DNA from: Channa striata
Taxonomy: Eukaryota; Chordata; Actinopteri; Anabantiformes; Channidae
Reading direction: 5' to 3'
DNA length: 64,000 bases
NCBI GenBank assembly: GCA_033026295.1
Contig: CM065181.1
Coordinates: forward strand, 7,907,001 to 7,971,000
Shown here: one piece after another, positions 24,570 through 34,720 of the stretch
Numbering within the stretch: the first letter of the stretch is position 1
How the letters are laid out: each line of letters begins with the position of its first letter
The notes under the pieces: generated by a model
Told to the model about the DNA's origin: nothing
The model's database searches: none
Seen by the model: only the letters and a program-made list of their open reading frames with translations
Made by a program: the position numbers and the translations under genes

Positions 24570-26989
24570 GGAGCAAGTAAAGGTGATGGAGCAAGAAAAG
24601 GTTTATTAAGCAATTGTGACAAAATTTTAAAAGCAAAAATAAAAATAAACAAATAAAAACATTCATCTATGAATTAGGCCAGCACAATAATTTAAAATCA
24701 ACAATTCAGACCTGCTCCACTAAGTCAAAACTTTCTACTCTTTAAAAGTTCTACTCTTTAAAAAAAATAACAACAGGCCTATTATATACACACATATACT
24801 GCAGGTATCTTGCAAAAAAAGCTTGGAGAGAAATTCATTTATTTTAAAAAACAATTGTTGCCAAGAATTTATATGTTCTAATAACATTCAATTTAACTTC
24901 ACTGTGGTGAAGTGGACATGCTGTGTGATCCACAGGCTATAAGCCAGTGTTCTGTCTCTGTGTCATGTGTTTGTCATTGCTGGCTGCTCCGGTGTTTGCC
25001 TATTGCATCTTAAATACTGAAAAATGTATTATATATAAAACTTATATCTTTAGGATTTAAAACCAAAAATGCAGTCAGCACTAAACAACAGACAGGGCAT
25101 GTTCAATAAAAACGGTGGCTATAGGATTAAATGAGCTGAGAACTATAAAACTTTACCAAATATGACTTTATGAAAACTCTAAAGTGGATGTTTTGTTGTT
25201 GTAAATGAAACTATTACATAAATGTGAGCTTTTTGTTGATGTTTTGTTTGATGGCATGAAGTTTCTAGCAGTGAATGTGCTCCTGTATACAGTAAACATT
25301 GATAGAGAAGATTATGTTTAAAATTAAGTAACATTTGAAAAAAATATTTAATAGCTGATGTGTCTAAATTAATAGATGTTGTTGAATGAAAGTCTTAAGG
25401 ATGTTGAATCTCATTCAAGTGAAAAATATGTTCTCAGGCTCAGAAGGTTTTATCTGCAAAAGACCTCTTTGAAAAAAAGGTTAAACATGCAATAGAATTT
25501 TGATTTATTTAATTACATACTCATAGATAAAACAGATATTTCTATATAAGATGTGAAAACTTTCCTAAGCACAATGTCTCAAAACCAGTAAGAATACAGA
25601 TAGAGCCTTTTCCAAGGTCACCATTTGTGTACAGTGATAACACAATGATAATGGCCTCCTCGGAACATCCACACTGTAACAAGTAGGTGGAGTATGAAAA
25701 ATTAAACACAAGCACTTAAGCAGGCAGAGCTAAGTAAGGGCACGAGCACAACAAGCCATTAAGCGTTCATATTCCACTGATCATTGCTAATAAGCGGACT
25801 GACTCACACAGACCACATGGTCCAGCCAGCTGTGAATGTACAGTAAGGACACGCTCCCATTTCCAACATTTAGAAAGCTGACGTCACCCGGACAGTGACT
25901 AAGTGTTTAAGCAATTTACCAGAGGAAAATGTAAAAATAAAAACAAAAGAGAAAGAGTAAGAGATCACCTGAAATTGTAGTACTCATACTGTAATAAAAT
26001 AGACGCTTACTGAAAGGTAAGTCCTACTGTAAAGCTTTCTATCTGTCCGAGTGTCTTTCCAAGGAGCCGAAGCCCCACTAGAGCATGAAGAGATGGATTT
26101 TGTCAAGTCTCTTTTCATAACTCTCACAGACAGTCAGGTGAAAGAGATGACCAAGCGATACGGTGGCGGTGCAGTCAACTGGATGACACGTCAAATGGAC
26201 AAGGATTGCTTTTGTTTGGGCACCCTAAGGCATGGCCGTGAGCCCTGAGCTGAGTTTGTCATACTCAGATTTCACTGAAATGGAGAATCCTACATGCATT
26301 CGGAGTTGTCAGGGGGGGAAAAAAAGTACAACACGCAAACACACATGGGAGCAAGCATGTGTGTGTGTGGTTCAAAGTTATGTCACGCAATGTTATCTGC
26401 AGGGGCACGGGGGGCATCGTCATGTGAGGTATGTGCTCAGCCTGCTAAAGTTTTTAGTCAAAGTTTTTAGCCTTAACGGTGACGTCAGCGACACTGTGAG
26501 ACTCGGAGCACAGATAAATGCAGGGGATCCTCACAGCATGGTGCACAAAAATAAAAATTCAACACAGTGTGATGTCAACTTTGCAGTCTCTATAATCTAG
26601 TGCTGATTCAAGAAAATGTTGAAATGAAGTAATATTCACCCGCGACCTGAAAGTGTACAGCAAATCAAAATGAATCGAATTAATGACGAGATAGAATTGA
26701 AAAGTTGTGTGTTTTGGAAAAAGGTGCAAAAATCACGAAGGAAAGTTGCCTGGAAGCATTAACTCTAGCAGTCAGATCTTTGGATTGAATTAAGCTATAG
26801 ATGGATTTACGCTGTTAATAAAAGGTGACGGGCAGTTAAAAAATGTTGGCTACATCATATGTTTCAAATAAAGTGACTCTGGCTCCCTGATGTGTGCACA
26901 TCTTTAATTGTGTGTAACTGGGGAACTTGCTTTAATGTCAACATACTATTCAGAGAACAGTCGTACGACTTGTTTTCTATTAGTGGTGA
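24570..26989. other. Noncoding stretch, AT-rich
   Basis: AT-rich unique sequence. A tandem 13-base AAAGTTTTTAG(T/C)C pair lies at 26448-26473, and a TTCTACTCTTTAAA direct repeat near 24733 and 24749. About 26050-26250 is GC-richer with a 65-codon open frame of no recognised family. No RNA gene seen. Confidence 0.45.
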
Positions 26990-27480
26990 GGCTCGAGGAA
27001 TTTATTGTCAGTCCGTCAGCTGGTCTAGACTGAAGTATTTCAACTTTTAACTATTAGATTCATGGATTGTCATGACAGTCTGTACAAACACTGGTGGTGC
27101 CCAGATGATGTATCATTATGACTTTGGTGATCCATTTCATTTAGTGCTCCCCCGAGGTTGGCATGGTTTGAGTGAAATGTCCCAACAGGAATCGAATCGA
27201 TTGCACGGAAATTTGGTGCCGACATTTATGGCCCCCTAAGGATGAACTGATATCTTCTTAATTTATTATCTAAAGCAAGATCATCGGGACAAATTTTTGA
27301 TTTGTCCACGACATTTGTATGTAAGTCATAAAAGTAATGGTAGTGCTGATTCACAAGTATTTGCATGCTTACATCGTCTTTGTGAGGAAGTCATCAGTGT
27401 AATGTTGGCATGTTGCTTAAAGCACCACATCCTCACAGATCTCCTAACACGGCTGTAGATTCTTGTTTCACACTGACTGA
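26990..27480 (+). repeat. Degraded teleost interspersed repeat
   Basis: Consecutive phrases match a very common fish repeat in the same order and orientation: 'ATTATGACTTTGGTGATCC' near 27115, 'GAGTGAAATGTCCCAACAG' near 27171, 'TTGCACGGAAATTTGGTGCC' near 27199, 'GACATTTATGGCCCCCTAAG' near 27221, 'GGATGAACTGATATCTTCTT', 'TTGATTTGTCCACGAC', then 'GGCATGTTGCTTAAAGCACC' and 'CACGGCTGTAGATTCTTGT'. The copy is old, with many substitutions and gaps. I do not assign a family name. Confidence 0.7.
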
Positions 27481-28248
27481 GCAACTCTTCTGACAACTGA
27501 AGTCTTTGGAAATAAAGACAACAATCCAAACTGGATTGTGGGATCTTTCTGGATTACCTTTTGAAGCTTCCAGACAGTCACATTTTGACACATTATCACT
27601 GTATTAGTCAAACAGGAGATGCTTCATTTTCATGTCTCTCTGTCTCCATCCCGGGTGCAAGTGGAAAAACTGGCCTAGCCTCACAGTAGCGGGTATTCTT
27701 TAACAAAATATAACCTGGAGCAAGAGTCTGATGGGCTTTTATACAGAAAGAACTGCTGCACCACAGGTTTGGTGCTGGCATCTTCGAGCAGAGATTTGTT
27801 GCCAAAGCCCAGGTTGGCAGATAGACTGTTGCCCTGAGTGTACAGAGTTGTTGCTGTGTTGTTTTTTTACTGTTGACTTCCATCAAATTTCTTGTTTCAG
27901 GCAAACACTGGAACTTAACATCCTGGGCACATGAACCTGCAAATGATATCCACTGGGGTTTGGAGTGGAATATTGTCAGATTTAGGTGAAAGTAAATCGT
28001 CACATGTTGTGTGAGCATGTCTTTGTACAGTATTTGTCTTGTGTATGCTGATATACACAGGTTGTACACTGTTCACATCTTCATGGCCGTGCTTGTGTAT
28101 ATTTAATGTACATAGGGTGTAGGCATCAATGGCTGTCAGGTTTGAGCACTGGGTGTGTACTGTCTAGTTTTGACATGTTGCAGGATATGCTTGGCAGAGT
28201 AAAACATTTATATGAAACCTCTCAATGAGGAAGAGAGGAAAAGCACGA

Positions 28249-28271
28249 GGGAAGGAGGGAGGGAGGGAGGA
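28249..28271. repeat. (GGGA)n simple repeat
   Basis: Purine-only tetranucleotide tract with about five GGGA units. Confidence 0.85.
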
Positions 28272-28415
28272 AGAACATGGGCATTCCTGATCTGCAATGA
28301 ACTGGTGCCTCCTGTTGAGCTTTCATTTCATGGTTAAATGTGGAGTTAATGGCCGGGCTTACATGGCGGTGGTTTCAGTGTTTCTGACTCAAGCCTTTAT
28401 TTGACCCCGTGGCTT

Positions 28416-28432
28416 AAAAAAAAAAAAAAAAA
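28416..28432. repeat. Poly-A tract
   Basis: Seventeen consecutive A residues with no recognised retroelement body to the left. Confidence 0.95.
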
Positions 28433-28875
28433 GAGGACCACCTTCCCCAAGCAAACAAGCCAACAACAGCAATCTTGTGTAGAGGTTGTGTTTAGTAACT
28501 AACAACAAGGTATTTAATATCACGACCATACCATAATCAATATACCCCATCTTTGCACATGCCAGCCATACATTGTTAACATCAATAATCTTTAATCTTT
28601 TTAACAACGTATTTTGCGAATGTGAAAAGAGAAATACAGTAAACGAGAACACGAAACTGATACTGTATAAAGGAGAATTTTGAAAGCAAGAGAAGGCTTT
28701 TGAGAAGTTTAGAGAAAGCATAGCTCAACTTTAGCAAGAACTATGCCTCAAAAACATGATCTTTGAAGTAAAATGAATAATGTATCCATGTTCTACATTT
28801 AGCCTGCAGGTTTGTAGATTTTACAGGTCGACATGAGCATTAGAGTGTGATCCTAACCCAGCCTGCACCTGCTCT

Positions 28876-28988
28876 TTTAAAGGAAACGTTTGACATTTTG
28901 TCAAATATGCTAAGATGAGATGAGTGATACCACCGTCCTTTGTGTCCAATAAATATAAAGCTACAGGCTGTGGAGAAAAAAAAAAAAC
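28876..28988 (+). repeat. Truncated copy of a common fish repeat
   Basis: The run TTTAAAGGAAACGTTTGACA, then TTTTGTCAAATATGCTAAGA, GATACCACCGTCCTTTGTGT and AATATAAAGCTACAGGCTG follows the order of the frequent teleost repeat that begins 'TTAAAGGAATAGTTCAACATTTTGGGAAATA'. Only the first 100 or so bases are present, ending in a poly-A run (28977-28987). Family name not assigned. Confidence 0.6.
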
Positions 28989-29119
28989 TCTGTTTCAAAA
29001 GGTATCTTTAAAGAACACTATCAAAGCAAAGCATATTATTTGGGTTGCAAATCCCCTGTTTACTGCATCAAGTAACTGACTTCACCAAATTGTAATTTTT
29101 TTTCACACTTTCCAGGCTT

Positions 29120-29765
29120 TGATGCAGCCTCCTTAAATGTGTTGCTTATTTTTGGGGTTTTGTCCAGCATCAGCACATGAAATGCATGTTCAGTTGGGAT
29201 TAGGTCTGAGTGTTGATTTGGTTAGTCTAGAACCTTCCACTTTATGCTTCCATCATTTTATTTTGCAATACAAGTACGTTGCTCAGTGCACCAGTGGTTT
29301 CTTTCTTTTTCAGCACATCCATTATAAATTATGATATTGGCTATGCTCAGTGTTTGACGGTGCATTTGTTTTTTCTTCTTTTTGCTTTCCTCCCATAGAC
29401 AACTCTCCACATAGTTTTCATGTGGTTTTTCCATTTGTAATAAATACAGTTGTTACAGTGGTAGAACAAAGGATTGAAAACAACACTAGTCATTTAGAGA
29501 TATTTTTTCTAAATCCGTCTCATAGGAACAAAAACATGTGTGACTCACATATTCCAATACCTTTTTAAACTGATAAAATTTGGCTGCTCTGATACCAAAA
29601 TTGCTTTGTTCTACATTGTTTGAGGTACCAATATGTAAATACCTTCAAATAAAAGCTGAAATACTGAACTTTCAGCAGATATCTATCTTTTGAACCCAGC
29701 AAAGTCAGCAAAAACACAAGACTTAGACTTGATGTTCCAATACTTTTGAAAGGTAAAGTGTTTGT
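29120..29765 (-). mobile_element. Internally deleted Tc1/mariner relic (minus strand)
   Basis: Read on the minus strand, the element carries an N-terminal transposase piece (separate entry) and a catalytic-side remnant at 29217-29260 ('GGTTAGTCTAGAACCTTCCA' on the plus strand), with the middle of the gene missing between about 29255 and 29278. TTCCAATAC(C/T)TTTT(T/G)AAA occurs twice in the same direction, near 29550 and 29733; such words usually lie in the terminal region of Tc1-type fish elements, so the right end may itself be duplicated. Precise ends and a TA duplication were not resolved. Confidence 0.65.
29278..29445 (-). pseudogene. Tc1-like transposase N-terminal fragment
   Basis: On the minus strand, codons running leftward from 29322 read MDVLKKKETTGAL, matching the end of the first helix-turn-helix of a Tc1-type transposase ('..IWNVLKKKETTG.L'). 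Upstream (29380-29410) a different frame gives ELSMGGKQ, matching the family's 'ELS..EKQ' start. Frames disagree and stops intervene, so the gene is dead. The fragment stops at a deletion near 29278 and lacks all catalytic residues in this part. Confidence 0.65.
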
Positions 29766-31899
29766 ATCTACATATTTATGGTCCAACAGCACGAAACACA
29801 AGTGCCTCCTAATATCTAATAGGCTTTTCTTCTTTTTTTTATGCCATGTGCTCACCAACAGCAAGCACATGCACTGGTGGGTCTCATAATAATAAACCAT
29901 CTGCTGTACCTGTTAGTTAAGCTCCTGATTGCCTTTTCTCCTTTTCTATCTTTACTTTGCTGGTCAAACTAACAGAACCCGAAACCCTACAGACAACATT
30001 GTGAATCACACAAGGAATAGGACTTACCTGAATCAATGGCCAAACTTTAGATGTTCCCCTTCAGCAAATTCTTGCAACATGTCACTCAGACTTTCTGTTT
30101 TTTTGTGTTTCACTGCAGTTCTTACTGGCAGCACAAAGCCACAGACTACATGCAGCAATATACAGTTCACAGTGTATGTGGTTCAATTTACAATTTGTGA
30201 ATGGTTTATCATTATGGCACTCTGCAGTAGGTCCACTTTCATCATAATACTCTTTTTTGATAGATCTACCAATGTATAAAATTGAAATACTCGGTAAGCA
30301 CTTTACTCTACCCCGCTGTGACTTCTCTAATCACACAGCACACGCAGTAGTCACCGCTAAGAAGACCTGATTTGTCTGCATTTTTAAAGGAACCTAAAAG
30401 ATTTATTTTAATGATTTTCATTAGTGAAGGAGATTGCAGTTTGGCATGAAAATGAACACTGACATCATAGTCAGAAAATGGTTTAAAGAAGGATACGTCT
30501 TATTTAGATTGGTGAAGTAAAGCACACGCTTACACCTGACTATGGCTGTGGAGGTAAAAATGTAGAAAACACCGTTAAAGGGCATAGACAGAGGCAGTCA
30601 AATGCAGAGGGCAAGAAAGAGGTTAATATGACAAATAATTGGTAGAAGTACAGCCACAGGCAGTGTTATTAAACTGAATCAGTGGTGGATGTGGAGACAT
30701 TACTAATGGTAAGAGGAGTTGTAGTATGATTAGTTGCCAAATACTGTATCTATTGCTGTATCTAAGAGGACAGTAGGTGTCTGGACCAAATCAGTTCAGC
30801 ACTCTGGTATCTATTGTATCTAGAGTTCCATTTCTTTCCCAACACGAGGAGAGCACTCCCCAGAATAAGACAGGACAGGATCCTGAATTAGATATGGAGA
30901 ATTAATAATTGATGGCACCACGGTTGCACACAGACACACACACTCCCAACATGCACATTCACATAGGGTATCTGCATCCGCAAAGGTCAACAGGGACTTT
31001 TGGTTCTCTCGTTGTGAGTTACTTATCGACAAATTAAATATTGAGTTCTCAGAGGGAGAAAGCTTGATATTTGGTTTATTGCAGCAGGGACTGAATTTGC
31101 CACTCTAAGAGAAATGACATAAGCACTTGGAATAAGTCTTTCTGCATGGTGAATAATGATGAAGAGACCCACATATAAAATCAATTTGAGCATTTATGAG
31201 CTACATTAGAGAGCAGGACATAAAATAAGAACATTTAACCATTAGATTTTGCCACTACAACTAGCAGGGGAAATAACAAGTTATCATATCATTTTCTCAA
31301 TTTAATAACAGAGCTAAAAACTATAAATCAAGACTACCTAAATCCTTATTTTGAAAAGAATTAATATAAATAATTACAAGAAGCTGCGACTAAGTACAGT
31401 TTTCTGCTGAGAGAGAAACATGAATAGTGTTTGTTTTATTTTAGAAGAATACAACTTAAATTCTCCTTTCATGAAAAAAATAAATACTGAACTCCATGTC
31501 AAATTAAGATCTTGTAGACTGCTTTTAATAGCACCTAACAAACATCATGATTGATGAAAAATGATGCATTATGGGAGGATGGAGGTGGCTGATGATGTTA
31601 AGTCCTAGGGATTTGTTGATGAGGGGTTGGTAACTGTATAGAATTTAGTATAAAGGGAACTCAGACACCTTATCCGCACATTATTATGCCATTTAATGGC
31701 CTTTATCTATTGTTATAAGGACCAATAGGTACCTGCTTTAAAAGCCAGCAGGCTTAGTAGGCCATGCGATGTTCTGTATTGCTTTATCACCCACCAGTCC
31801 ACCCTGAACTCCTCCCTAAAGACTTTGTTGATCCCAATTTTGCTCCTGTCAATTTTTGTTTTTTATTTATTTAATTTGATTCAAATTGGTAAAAATGTT
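29766..31899. other. Noncoding stretch, nothing recognised
   Basis: AT-rich unique sequence. A plus-strand open frame of 116 codons (29929-30279) lacks family features. No RNA gene or repeat recognised. Confidence 0.45.
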
Positions 31900-32725
31900 T
31901 TGTTGTTTCTGAGAGCTACAATGTCATGGGGGGACCTTAAGGTAAAATTAGTAAACATTCATAAAGGTTGAAGTTGATGTAAAAATACATTGAAACCCTT
32001 CGAAGAACTGGAAGACAAAACAAAATAAGAAGTGCTTGGAAGTAAAAACCTAAAAAAGTTGGGAAAGAAGAAAAAAGTCTATCAATGAGTAAAGAACATC
32101 ATTAGCACAGTCGAACATGATGGAGGCTCACTGATGTTTTGCGAGTGAATGTCTGTATCAGGCACTGCAGCTCTGAATACAATGAAAGGATAAATGAATG
32201 AATGCAGTCCAATATCAGAAGATTGTAAAGCAAAGCCCCCAACCATCAGTCAAAAACCTAAAAGAAAAGTGGCAGTGGATCCTTCAACCAGACAATAATA
32301 CGCACAAAGTCAACCCCGGAATGGTTTAAAAAGAATGAGGGGATGTTTTTACCATGGCCTTTCTAGTCTCTAGACTTAAATATAATTGAAAAGCTCTTGA
32401 TAGATTTGAAGCAGGCTGTACAGCACAAAACCAAGCAATTTGGTCGCTTTGGAAAAATAATGCCATGCAGTATGGGCTAAATTCAACTGAAGGCATACAA
32501 ACGCTGCTCAGAGGATAGCAAAGAGGTTAGAGGAGGTTTATGGAAATACAAAGGGAGGACATATAAAGTAATATACAATAGAACATTTCATTAAGTTAAA
32601 TGCAAACCTTTGAAATTCTATAATTATACAAGACCATTTTTGTTACACTGAATGTGCATTGCTGTAAGTATTATGTTGATAATTTTTTTTTCTTTTTAAA
32701 AATTTTGAGTTCAACTGTAACTCAC
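31900..32725 (+). mobile_element. Decayed Tc1/mariner-type transposon
   Basis: The body carries transposase relics on the plus strand (separate entry). The right end reads CCATTTTTGTTACACTGAAT (32634-32653), then GCATTGCTGTAAGTATTATG and a T-rich run ending TTGAGTTCAACTGTA, the kind of tail seen on fish Tc1-like copies. The left edge is vague. No intact terminal inverted repeats were identified, so the boundaries are approximate. Confidence 0.65.
32090..32540 (+). pseudogene. Tc1-like transposase fragment
   Basis: Codons from 32285 read QPDNNTHKV, corresponding to the family's 'LQQDNDPKH' around the second catalytic aspartate. From 32358 the frame reads PF*SLDLNIIEKLLIDLKQAVQ, matching the 'SPDLNPIENLW..LK..V' block with the third acidic residue (the E of IIE at 32388-32390) still present. 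The two blocks are in different frames and a stop interrupts the second. So the DDE core is recognisable but non-functional. Confidence 0.72.
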
Positions 32726-32978
32726 CTATCAATGGCATTTAAACACTTGAAGGCTTAGGATGTTAAATTTGGTCTTCATATGTAAGTAGGATCAGAAATG
32801 TAAAGTAACTAATTATATGATAGCCATGCTTTACTGAACATAATTGTAAGGCTTTGATACTTTACTTGAATACTTCTGTTTAAGGTTTTTCTACACCTTT
32901 ACAGTTCTGAAGTACATATTGTACTGTATTGTATTAACTCTTTCTGCTACAGCCACCTGAAGTCCAATTCTAATCAAA

Positions 32979-32979
<1 letters not shown>

Positions 32980-33054
<75 letters not shown>
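32980..33054. repeat. (AT)n microsatellite
   Basis: Seventy-five bases of uninterrupted alternating T and A, the longest dinucleotide tract in the window and fully self-complementary. Confidence 0.97.
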
Positions 33055-33056
<2 letters not shown>

Positions 33057-33500
33057 GGACTTTGTTTTTGCAAGATTGTTGTTCATTTTGAGTCAAAAGA
33101 ACTTTCAGCAGGCAAACCCAGACAGTTGATCATTTGTCATTCACTGCATCATTACTAACTTGAAACAAACATTTGGCTGAAACAAACTGCATAAAAAAAC
33201 AAACTTTCCCTTTTTAACAACATAACAATTTGCACGGTAAAAAAACAAAAGATGAAAAAAGTGAGAAGATCCTTGACGGAAAGGACGACACAGATTATAA
33301 AGGCTACTTTATAAAATGAAGGCAAATAACAAAAAATGAAGCTGATTTCAGGTAAATCTTTGGTTGCTGTTGTTTTTGGAAGGAATGCTTGTGGGTGGGT
33401 TTTAGGTCTGTAATTTTAGAGAAAGGACAAAGTGTCATTACTGTACTCTAGCTACACCCACCTGTCACCATATTGTCTAATATGCAAATTTGTCTAGGTC

Positions 33501-33517
33501 AAAAAAAAAAAAAAAAA
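33501..33517. repeat. Poly-A tract
   Basis: Seventeen A residues, uninterrupted. Confidence 0.95.
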
Positions 33518-33999
33518 GACAATGTCTTATTTTGACATGGGGTTCAAAGTTAGTGGAAACCTGAACCAGAGAATTAAATTGTTTATTTATGTTTCATACT
33601 CAAGGCACGTATTCCTAAGAAAATGAAATAAACACAAATTTATTGTCTTTGTTAATATCAGCAGAAAATGTTCTTCAGTCCCTGCTACATGTAAAACTAA
33701 TCCAGTTGATCAGGGACAGGGATCAGCAGGTGTCAGAATCCTGACCCCTGTCTGTGATCATGACAATGAGAATGACTTAATAATGGGGTTGATCTGTGTA
33801 TATTTTGGTTTTTGAATTTAAGCTCACAAAGAAATGAATAATGACGTCAACTAGTTAAAATGTACTGTTCCTGGACTGAAAAGATCAAATATGTTTTAAA
33901 TGTGAAACTTTAGTGTGGACAAACGCCACTCCCTTTCCTCGGGTTTATCAGTTACACAGACCATAAATCCCTCCACTCAGTCAGCATGAGTTTGGAGTT

Positions 34000-34720
34000 G
34001 GTGCGATTTAGGTGACCGCGGTTTACCCGGCTCTGGATATAATAACTATCCTTAAACAGCTTTTAGTAGACCAAAGAAATCCAGCGAAAGAAGCCACTGT
34101 CTCTCATCCTTGTCATCTCAGCCAAGACCAAGTATGACTGATTGCACGGACTTGATCGACTACTTTGCATGACGTACAATCAGATAAAATGGCCATCACT
34201 TGGGCTCTATCATGCCATAAATCACCGCAGAGATACGGCGGAATATGTATTCTCTTTCTCCATAAATCATGGTTATCCCTCATCTAAGAGTCAATTATCT
34301 AAAGCGCAACAAATGGCTCAGCAATAACCTTGAAGGTAGGGGATACATGCAGGGAGGCCAGCTTGTGGATTGTTGAATCTTGTCTATTTTGTAACCACCG
34401 GCCGCAAAACTGCATTGTTTAAGAGCTGTTGCATGATGGATTTATGGAGATTTGAAAACATTTTGAAAATGTTTTATTCGATAAAACCTATCAGAATCCA
34501 GTGATTTATTGCCTGGGCGAGTAAATGGATACTATGTCATTCGAAAGCTCTTGTAATGATTGCACACTGTTTTGTCAGTTTGGACTTTTAGTAGAGAAAC
34601 AACCTGCATTATGAAGGCATCTGGTGATACTTCAAACACAAACACATTTTTTTTGTAATTCAGCTTTATCTCCTGCAGTTCAGGAAAGAAGCAAAGCGTA
34701 TCACAGTGCACATTCTGTTG
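34000..34720. promoter_or_regulatory. Candidate conserved noncoding element cluster
   Basis: About 700 bases without simple repeats and dense in recognisable sites. CCATAAATCA occurs twice (34215-34224 and 34260-34269). A GTCAATTATC word follows. A perfect 10-1-10 palindrome (AAAACATTTT, G, AAAATGTTTT) lies at 34455-34475, overlapping a second inverted repeat GTTTTAT-TCG-ATAAAAC (34471-34487). Sequence texture is like deeply conserved vertebrate enhancers near developmental genes. That comparison is my inference and was not tested. Confidence 0.38.

Larger units (their letters stand above)
27481..28875. other. Noncoding stretch with long minus-strand open frame
   Basis: A 153-codon open frame on the minus strand (27608-28069) is the longest in the window but has no recognisable domain or codon pattern. 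On the plus strand a pyrimidine tract ending TTTCTTGTTTCAG at 27888-27900 looks like a splice acceptor without a convincing exon after it. A (GGGA)n tract (28249-28271) and a poly-A run (28416-28432) follow. Confidence 0.4.
32726..33999. other. Noncoding stretch around an AT microsatellite
   Basis: AT-rich. It contains the (AT)n tract, a poly-A run at 33501-33517 and an octamer-like TATGCAAAT at 33481. No gene recognised. Confidence 0.45.

Noticed and set aside
26232..26600. 122-codon open frame, plus strand
   Set aside because: Contains translated simple sequence (GTGTGTGTG) and no known domain.
27888..27900. Splice-acceptor-like TTTCTTGTTTCAG
   Set aside because: The sequence after it has no open frame or donor at a sensible distance.
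27608..28069. Longest open frame, 153 codons, minus strand
   Set aside because: No recognisable domain, signal or coiled coil, no clear splice sites at its ends, and a composition like random translation. Not listed as a gene.
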